A stretch of DNA of 7,422 bases. Origin: an uncultured bacterium. GTDB taxonomy: Bacteria; Verrucomicrobiota; Verrucomicrobiia; Opitutales; Intestinicryptomonadaceae. The position numbers and the translations under genes were made by a program. Below are positions 1 through 4,932 of the stretch, piece by piece; the stretch's first letter is position 1; each line of letters opens with the position of its first letter. Where the stretch lies: positions 1 to 7,422 of the forward strand of contig CAJMOT010000109.1 in NCBI GenBank assembly GCA_905214995.1, in the 5' to 3' direction. The notes beneath the pieces are model-generated. The model saw only the letters and a list, made by a program, of their open reading frames with translations, had not been told where the DNA came from and did not search any database.

Positions 1-55
1 AGCGGTCTTGGCGGCTTCCCTAACGGAGCTATTCGCCAAAATCATTCGCCAAATC
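1..55. other. Region downstream of the ThuA gene, no gene seen
   Basis: These 55 bases follow the ThuA stop. Apart from two copies of the ATTCGCCAAA repeat I see no start with a Shine-Dalgarno, no terminator-like hairpin with a T-run and no RNA gene. The operon may continue to the left or end outside the window. Confidence 0.5.
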
Positions 56-67
56 TTATTCGGCAAA
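31..67. repeat. Three short direct repeats at the 3' end of the ThuA gene
   Basis: Plus-strand ATTCGCCAAA occurs at 31-40 and 44-53, and the one-mismatch copy ATTCGGCAAA at 58-67, so the starts are 13 and 14 bp apart. The last copy lies over the final codons and stop of the ThuA gene; the other two are just past it. On the minus strand the reading frame after the TAA (56-58) continues for eight codons to a second in-frame stop, TAG, at 29-31, preceded by Phe-Gly-Glu codons that echo the true Phe-Ala-Glu end. Local slippage duplication is the simplest explanation. A protein-binding site for a gene further left is possible but unsupported. Confidence 0.6.
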
Positions 68-3000
68 TTTCAGTTCGTGAATTGACCACCATTTTTGGGA
101 GTCAACCTCGGAAACGATCTTGAAAACCCGCGCGGTGACGGGGCTGTCGAACGCCACTTCGAGGACGCTTCCGTTTCTCGACGACTTGAAGGCCACGGGA
201 GCCGCCGAGTTCATCGAGGCGCCCGCCATGACCTTGAAAGATGTCGGGAAGTCGTTCTGCGACGAACCGAGGTCGAAGAAAATTTTCGAGATTTTGCGCG
301 GCTTGCGAAAGTCTATTCCAAACCACATGTCCTTGCGTATGAAGCTCTTATTCGTCCAGCGCGTGCCGGAGTCGCCGTCGAGCGCGGGGTTGAAGTCGAT
401 GGAGGCTCCGTTATATATGTAGTCGGGATCGCCCGAGGTATCGGGCGCTACATACTTGTCCTTGAATTCGAGCTCGTGGATGGACCACCAGTTTGAAACC
501 TTGTCTTCGGTCGCGACGATTTTCACCACTTGGGCGGAAATCGGCTTTTCGAATCCGATTTTGAGTATGCCGCCCCTCTTGGAAACTGCGCAATCGACAG
601 TTCTAACCGTAGAGAGCGACGGGCCGGCCATGACCTTGAAGCTGTCCGGGAAGTCGTTCTGCGACGAGCCGAGGTTGAAGTCTATTTCGCCGATCTTCTT
701 GGGATACCCGAAGTCGAAAGCTATCCAATGCCCCTTGCGGATGTGGGTGTTGTTGGACCAGCGCGTCTTTACGTCCTTGTCGAGGGCGCCGCGGAAGTTG
801 CCTTCGCCCTCGGAACTAAGGTAGGCCGTCTTGATTTTTGAAAGGGCTTTTTGCGCTTTGTCGGCGTCCGCCGCGCAGTCGATTTCCCTGAGCAGCTCAA
901 CGCCGCGCGGGGTGGGTTTGCGCACCATTATGTCGGCGGCCCTGTCCCTGTCCTCATTGCGGACGGCGTTGCGGATTATGTATTCGGCGGTCGGATCGTC
1001 GAAGCCGCAGCGGTCGGCGACGTCGAGAATCGCTATTTGCGCTATCGTCTTTTCGCGCTCGTCGGAAGACGTCTTCGCAATCTGGACGAGCGGCTCGAAA
1101 GCCAGCGCGCTTTCAAACTCGCCGAGGGCCTTCACCGCTTCGGTTTTGAGGCCGTCGAGATATGCCTTGCGGCAGAGCTCGACCGCCCTGTCGTTGGAGG
1201 CGAAACGGACGAGACGCAGCAGCATCTTCTTCGTCGCGGCGTCTGCTTTGGCGAAGGCGGATTCCACATGGGCGAACAATTCGAGCTCGAAAGACGACTG
1301 CGCCGCCCTCATGATGGCCTTCAACGCCTCCGCCTTTGCCTTTTTGTCATTCTCTGAGGCGATGATTTTTGCGACCGTTGAGAACACTTCGGCATTGGCG
1401 ATGCTCGCCGCCGTCTTCATGGTTGAGGCCCTGAGCTCGGGAGACTTGCTCTCGTAGCCTTCAAAGAGTTCCCTTACCATGGAGTCGAGGTTCATTTTTG
1501 CAAGGCACGCGGATATGAGCGCGGTCTGCGCGGCGTCGGCCTTGGATATCTCTTCAAGGAGCGTTTTGGCGACGTCCGGAGATTTTATCGACACTATGTA
1601 GGAAGCCGCGTTGTTGATGTTGCCGCCTTTGAGATACTTTGCGCCCTTCAATATGTTGGGAATGTTCTTGGAGGAACCAGCCTTTGCCGCGGCGAAAGCG
1701 GAGGCGACCGCCATTTCCGCGGAAGCGGGCTCAATTTCGAGCGCCCGGGACAAATCCCCGCCGCGCTGGGCTATGGTGTAGATGAGGCGGGCTTTGCCGG
1801 CGTTGTCGAGCGCGTCGAAAGTCAGGTAGTCGGGCATCGGAACCGACGGGTTGTCGGCGAGATACTTCATTAGCCTGCACTGTTCCCTGAAACCCTGCGC
1901 GAGCTCTTCGGGAACTTTGAATTTGCGCTCGCGGGCATAGGGGACTTCGCGCTTCTTGAAGTGGTCTACGGCGTTTGAGAGCCTGCCGCGTATGCCCTCG
2001 CTGTCGGCGGATTTCATAAGGCGCTCAAATTTGTTGCAGCTTGCCTTATTCGATATGCCCGAAGCCCAGAGGAGCTCGGCGAGCATCGAGCGGTAGAACT
2101 CGGTGCCGTTTTTCTTCGAGAGCTGGTCGTAGATAAACTTCTCGACTTGGGCGCAGTATTTTTTGTCGAAGTTGTTGGAGTACACTCCGAAGATGACTTC
2201 GTTTATCTCCTTGTCGCCCTGCCCGTAGTCGAGAGTCGAAAGCGCGCCGATTTGATCAAGCGTCGGGGCCTCGCATATCGCGCCGACGGCGCTCTTTTTG
2301 TTTTGCGGAATGGAAGAGGTGTCGGCTTCGAGGTCGCCGCATGCGAACTGGACGAGGCGCATGAGCATCTCCTGAAAGCGCGGGTCGGGATAATTGTTCC
2401 AGTCGTGGCCGAGCGCGCTGTACGCCACCCTTCCGCCGCCCTCTCTCTTAATCCAGACTATGCCGATGTCCTTGTCTGCGCGAATCTTCGGCGGGTTGAG
2501 GCGCTGGTTTTCGCGGAGGAAATAGCTCTGATCCACGTCGAGGCTGACGAGCACGCGGCACTTGGAGCGGTCGAAAGACTTGCCCATCATGTAGACTTCG
2601 TCCTTCATCATAAAGCCGTTGGACGGCCAGATGCCTTTTGTTATCGGGGAGTTTTCATCGTCTATGCGGAACATGTACTTCGGGCACTCCACGCCAGTCC
2701 AACCACCGTAATTCCACGGATGCCCGACGAAATCGCCGCCGAGCATGTCGGTGTATTCCCAACAGCGGATATTGTCGTAGTTGTAGCTGTCGGGAGCCGA
2801 GTGAAGCCCCAGCACGCCGCCGCCGTTTTTGACGTATTCGACGAGGTTTTTGCAGTACTGCTTGGACTTCTCAATGGCGGCCTTGGCCTCCTCTTTCGGC
2901 ATTTGGTCGATTTCCACGTTGGAGGGGCCGAAGCACGCGGCGGTGGGATTGTTGAGAATCACCGCGTCGTATTTTTTGAGGTTTTCCGGGGTGAACTCGT

Positions 3001-3304
3001 TTATGTCGTCGCTTATCACGGTCTCCCAACCGCCGAGCTTTTCGCCCATGTGCTTAAAGACCTCCTTGGCGGCGACTATGCCGCCGTAGTGCCTGAATCC
3101 GGACGTGCGCGAAAATATCAGAATTTTGCGCGGCTTCTTGGGAGCCGCCGCGAGCTTTGAGGGCGCGCCGTTGCGGAGGGCGGAAATCCTGCTCTGGTCG
3201 AACACCGGATCGGGGCCGTACTTCATCTTGACCTGCGCGTCCGCGGAAAGAGATGCGAAAGCGGCGGCAACCGCCGCAAAAGATAGAGTCAAAAACTTTT
3301 TCAT
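56..3304 (-). CDS. Secreted ThuA-domain protein with helical solenoid and two C-terminal discoidin-like domains
   Basis: Complete 1082-residue ORF, ATG start and TAA stop. Residues 1-23 form a Sec signal peptide (MKK, an Ala/Leu-rich core, then ADA before Q24), so the protein is exported. Residues about 58-322 are a ThuA domain (class I glutamine amidotransferase-like fold): GGGVLGLHSAPDS with H168, GGDFVGHPW with H195, and ALGHDWNNYPDPRF with H300 match the family's conserved blocks. Residues about 340-815 are Ala/Lys/Glu-rich helices that look like a HEAT/ARM-type solenoid, although I could not define a repeat unit. Residues about 827-947 and 961-1082 are two related F5/8 type C (discoidin/CBM32-like) domains, each with TRW, LGSSQNDFP and a final WWSIHEL. 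The start is supported by GGAGG 9 nt upstream. ThuA of rhizobia acts in trehalose catabolism with the dehydrogenase ThuB; here the adjacent oxidoreductase suggests a similar partnership on an unknown sugar. There is no CxxCH, so it is not the heme-containing PVC type. The ThuA call is firm, the substrate unknown. Confidence 0.93.
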   Translation of the reverse strand: MKKFLTLSFAAVAAAFASLSADAQVKMKYGPDPVFDQSRISALRNGAPSKLAAAPKKPRKILIFSRTSGFRHYGGIVAAKEVFKHMGEKLGGWETVISDDINEFTPENLKKYDAVILNNPTAACFGPSNVEIDQMPKEEAKAAIEKSKQYCKNLVEYVKNGGGVLGLHSAPDSYNYDNIRCWEYTDMLGGDFVGHPWNYGGWTGVECPKYMFRIDDENSPITKGIWPSNGFMMKDEVYMMGKSFDRSKCRVLVSLDVDQSYFLRENQRLNPPKIRADKDIGIVWIKREGGGRVAYSALGHDWNNYPDPRFQEMLMRLVQFACGDLEADTSSIPQNKKSAVGAICEAPTLDQIGALSTLDYGQGDKEINEVIFGVYSNNFDKKYCAQVEKFIYDQLSKKNGTEFYRSMLAELLWASGISNKASCNKFERLMKSADSEGIRGRLSNAVDHFKKREVPYARERKFKVPEELAQGFREQCRLMKYLADNPSVPMPDYLTFDALDNAGKARLIYTIAQRGGDLSRALEIEPASAEMAVASAFAAAKAGSSKNIPNILKGAKYLKGGNINNAASYIVSIKSPDVAKTLLEEISKADAAQTALISACLAKMNLDSMVRELFEGYESKSPELRASTMKTAASIANAEVFSTVAKIIASENDKKAKAEALKAIMRAAQSSFELELFAHVESAFAKADAATKKMLLRLVRFASNDRAVELCRKAYLDGLKTEAVKALGEFESALAFEPLVQIAKTSSDEREKTIAQIAILDVADRCGFDDPTAEYIIRNAVRNEDRDRAADIMVRKPTPRGVELLREIDCAADADKAQKALSKIKTAYLSSEGEGNFRGALDKDVKTRWSNNTHIRKGHWIAFDFGYPKKIGEIDFNLGSSQNDFPDSFKVMAGPSLSTVRTVDCAVSKRGGILKIGFEKPISAQVVKIVATEDKVSNWWSIHELEFKDKYVAPDTSGDPDYIYNGASIDFNPALDGDSGTRWTNKSFIRKDMWFGIDFRKPRKISKIFFDLGSSQNDFPTSFKVMAGASMNSAAPVAFKSSRNGSVLEVAFDSPVTARVFKIVSEVDSQKWWSIHELKFAE
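59..826 (-). repeat. Tandem duplicated discoidin-like module inside the ThuA gene
   Basis: Two copies encode residues about 827-947 (DNA 464-826) and 961-1082 (DNA 59-424), with a period of 133-134 residues measured between the WW pairs W939-W940 and W1072-W1073. By eye more than half of the residues are identical. The block LGSSQNDFP.SFKVMAG is the same in both copies except for one position, and the underlying DNA near 226-275 and 625-675 is also closely similar. This indicates internal duplication of a whole domain. Such domains usually bind carbohydrate or a surface, so a pair may raise avidity; the ligand is unknown. Confidence 0.85.
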
Positions 3305-3313
3305 CTGAAAAAT

Positions 3314-3318
3314 CCTCC
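3314..3318 (-). promoter_or_regulatory. Shine-Dalgarno of the ThuA gene
   Basis: The minus strand reads CCGGAGG, then ATTTTTCAG, then ATG. GGAGG lies 9 nt before the start at 3304 and inside the 22-bp gap after the oxidoreductase stop. It fixes the ThuA start and shows that this genome uses a consensus Shine-Dalgarno at least for some genes. No promoter is visible in the gap, so the two genes are probably cotranscribed. Confidence 0.8.
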
Positions 3319-3326
3319 GGAATGCG

Positions 3327-4703
3327 TTAGAATACCTTGGACCATTCGCCGCGGTTTTCGCGCCACATCAGGGCGACGGCCTCGGGGTCGTTTACGAAAG
3401 TCGACTTCTTCCAGTCCCATTCGAGCGTGCGCCCGAGCCTGTGGGCGATCGTTCCCATTATGCACATGTTCGACGACGAAACGCCGGTCTCCACGGGGCA
3501 GAGCGTCGGCCTGCCGGTGAGAATGCCCTCTATGAAATTGCGCTGGTGGTTGCCGAAGCCGTTGGTGTAGGCTGCCTCCGCCTCCGCGGGCAGCTTGACG
3601 TTCATCAGCGACGGCGAACTCGCCCAGAAGAACCCGCCGCGGCTCGCGCAGGCGGTGCCCTCGCTGCCGATGAAGGTCACCATCGGGCTCAAATTGGACG
3701 CCCCAAGCTTTTTCAGGTGCTCGGACGGCGAGCCGTAAAACACGCGGATTCCGTTTTCGTACTCGTAGAAGAGGCTGCGCTTGTCGTGCACGTTGCCGGG
3801 GTTTTGGGCGGTGTACGGGCGGACGTATTTCGGGCCCTTGCCGTCCATATTCAGCCCCCATTGGGCTATGTCGAAATGGTGGGCGCCCCAGTCGCCCTGC
3901 ATTCCGTTGCCGTAGTCGTAGTGCCATCTCCACTCGCCCCAGGCGTAGCCGAACATGCCGCCCTTCGCGTCGGGAGCCAGGAGGGGATGGAGGAGGTGAC
4001 TTGTGTACGGGCGCATGGGCGCGGGCCCCACCCACATCTCCCAGTCCATCGTGGACGGAAGCTCTTCGGCGGGCCAGTTATAAAACACGGGGAACCTCCA
4101 CGGAACTCCGCAGAACACCGCCTTTATGTCGCCGAGCATTCCCGTGCGCGCGAGCTGCACGGCGTTCCTGAAAGACGTCTCGCTGCGCTGCTGCGAGCCC
4201 GTCTGGAACACGACGCCCGCCGCCTTTACCGCCTTTACGATCTGCTCGCCCTCCTGAATCGTGAAAGTGAGGGGCTTTTCGCAATATATATGCTTGCCCG
4301 CGCGCGCGGCGAGAATCGACATTATCGCGTGCCAATGGTCGGGGGTCACGATGGAGACCGCGTCAACCGAGGGATCGGCGAGCATCTGGCGGAAGTCGCG
4401 GAAAGCCTTGACCTCCACGGAATGCCCCCTGTTTTTGTAGTCGCTCTCTATCCTTCGTTTCGCGTAGTCGGTGCGGGCGGTGTCAACGTCGCAGACGGCG
4501 GTTATGCGGCATTCGTCTATGCCGAGATAGCTGCCGAAGTGACCCCCAACCTGCTTTCCTATGCCGATTATGCCCACGTTCACCTTTTCGTTGGGCGAGC
4601 CGTTGGCAAAGAGGTCTTTTGCGACGAAAAACGGCGCGGCGGGCGCCGCCGCAAAAGTCGTCCTCTTTATAAAGCTTCTCCTGTCCATTTTCGAGTCTTT
4701 CAT
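3327..4703 (-). CDS. Tat-exported Gfo/Idh/MocA family NAD(P)-dependent oxidoreductase
   Basis: From the ATG at 4703 this is a 458-residue protein. The N-terminus has a twin-arginine motif DRRSFIK (R8-R9), an Ala/Pro-rich core and a likely cleavage site near ANG (33-35), consistent with export folded with its cofactor. The Rossmann fold follows at about 40-165: VGIIGIGKQVGG (G44-G49 region), the AVCDVD strand end, DHWHA, and the family motif EKPLT with K143 as the expected catalytic-site lysine. The C-terminal half has GDWGAHHFDIAQW (H275, H276, D278), typical of the PVC/Bacteroidota secreted subgroup. Members oxidise or reduce sugars and related polyols; the substrate here is not predictable. 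The ThuA gene follows after 22 bp, which recalls ThuB-ThuA. Start choice is uncertain: ATG at 4688 begins MDRRSF, and an in-frame GTG at 4736 is possible but would place the best Shine-Dalgarno inside the gene. Family call very firm. Confidence 0.95.
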   Translation of the reverse strand: MKDSKMDRRSFIKRTTFAAAPAAPFFVAKDLFANGSPNEKVNVGIIGIGKQVGGHFGSYLGIDECRITAVCDVDTARTDYAKRRIESDYKNRGHSVEVKAFRDFRQMLADPSVDAVSIVTPDHWHAIMSILAARAGKHIYCEKPLTFTIQEGEQIVKAVKAAGVVFQTGSQQRSETSFRNAVQLARTGMLGDIKAVFCGVPWRFPVFYNWPAEELPSTMDWEMWVGPAPMRPYTSHLLHPLLAPDAKGGMFGYAWGEWRWHYDYGNGMQGDWGAHHFDIAQWGLNMDGKGPKYVRPYTAQNPGNVHDKRSLFYEYENGIRVFYGSPSEHLKKLGASNLSPMVTFIGSEGTACASRGGFFWASSPSLMNVKLPAEAEAAYTNGFGNHQRNFIEGILTGRPTLCPVETGVSSSNMCIMGTIAHRLGRTLEWDWKKSTFVNDPEAVALMWRENRGEWSKVF

Positions 4704-4714
4704 AAGCGCAACAT
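4700..4714 (-). other. Possible four-codon leader ORF coupled to the oxidoreductase start
   Basis: The minus strand contains ATG TTG CGC TTA TGA (Met-Leu-Arg-Leu-stop). Its ATG lies 10 nt after GGAGG, a normal distance, whereas the oxidoreductase ATG at 4703 is 21 nt from the same GGAGG, which is too far for direct use. The leader's TGA overlaps that ATG as ATGA, a layout typical of translational coupling. It could be a chance arrangement, so it is listed as a candidate only. Confidence 0.35.
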
Positions 4715-4724
4715 TAAAAATTAT

Positions 4725-4729
4725 CCTCC
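4725..4729 (-). promoter_or_regulatory. Strong Shine-Dalgarno upstream of the oxidoreductase
   Basis: GGAGG on the minus strand, in the context GCGGAGGATAATTTTTAATG, closely resembles the ThuA gene's Shine-Dalgarno context. It is best spaced for the ATG at 4714, which starts only a four-codon frame, and not for ATG 4703 or ATG 4688. This argues either for reinitiation from the mini-ORF or for an unusual long spacer. Confidence 0.55.
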
Positions 4730-4757
4730 GCCGCACCGCAAATGCGGGGCTTTCAAA

Positions 4758-4778
4758 TGAAAATTTCTCAAATTTTCA
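4758..4778. promoter_or_regulatory. Perfect 21-bp AT-rich dyad, candidate operator
   Basis: On the plus strand, TGAAAATTT (4758-4766), spacer CTC, then AAATTTTCA (4770-4778) form a perfect inverted repeat with 9-bp arms. It sits 5 bp downstream, in the direction of transcription, of a consensus TTGACA and covers the expected -10 position at 17-bp spacing. It is too AT-rich, and without a T-run after it, to be a convincing terminator. Its size and place fit a homodimeric repressor's operator controlling the sugar-oxidation operon. No regulator gene is in the window, so the cognate protein is unknown. Confidence 0.5.
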
Positions 4779-4789
4779 CCGATTGTCAA
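4761..4789 (-). promoter_or_regulatory. Likely promoter of the oxidoreductase-ThuA operon
   Basis: The minus strand has a perfect -35 hexamer TTGACA at 4789-4784. At 17-bp spacing the -10 would be AAATTT (4766-4761), a poor match, so the promoter may be activator-dependent or weak. An alternative -10-like TAAAAT lies at 4798-4793, without a good -35. In either case the start of transcription falls between the upstream terminator and the first gene, and the dyad at 4758-4778 overlaps or closely follows it. Confidence 0.45.
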
Positions 4790-4824
4790 GCAATTTTAAA
4801 GGTATGGACGACGAGCGGTTGCGC

Positions 4825-4850
4825 AAAAAAACGCGCCCATCGGCGCGTTT
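4825..4850 (-). terminator. Rho-independent terminator of the RNase R transcript
   Basis: Read on the minus strand: AAACGCGCC, loop GATG, GGCGCGTTT, then a T-run continuing to seven Ts at 4831-4825. The stem is a perfect 9 bp. It begins 82 bp past the RNase R stop. On the plus strand only three Ts follow the stem, so it acts in one direction. It insulates the oxidoreductase-ThuA operon from RNase R transcription. Confidence 0.9.
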
Positions 4851-4932
4851 GGGAGGCGGGGGGAGAAAGGCAAAAATCCCCATTCGCCCCGCGCGAACCG
4901 GGAAGGGGGAAATCCCGCCGAAATCGCGCGCG

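Noticed and set aside
831..1457. Plus-strand Ser/Ala-rich frame of about 208 codons opposite the solenoid region
   Set aside because: Its Ser/Ala composition mirrors the Glu/Lys/Ala-rich codons of the true minus-strand gene; no start signal or motif.
2147..3160. Long plus-strand open frame opposite the ThuA domain
   Set aside because: The minus strand here encodes a clear ThuA domain with conserved motifs. The plus-strand translation is Val/Ala/Arg/His-rich with no recognisable domain, as expected for an antisense shadow in GC-rich DNA.
56..3304. PVC-type heme-binding protein (cytochrome c domain fused to ThuA)
   Set aside because: No CxxCH is present anywhere in the translation.
4704..4736. 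Upstream GTG start giving an 11-residue longer oxidoreductase
   Set aside because: It would place the strong GGAGG inside the coding sequence and add MRRRIIFNVAL ahead of an already complete Tat signal; no Shine-Dalgarno precedes the GTG.
4736..4747. Small hairpin CCGC-AAAT-GCGG upstream of the oxidoreductase
   Set aside because: The 4-bp stem is too short to claim as a riboswitch or attenuator, and no T-run follows.
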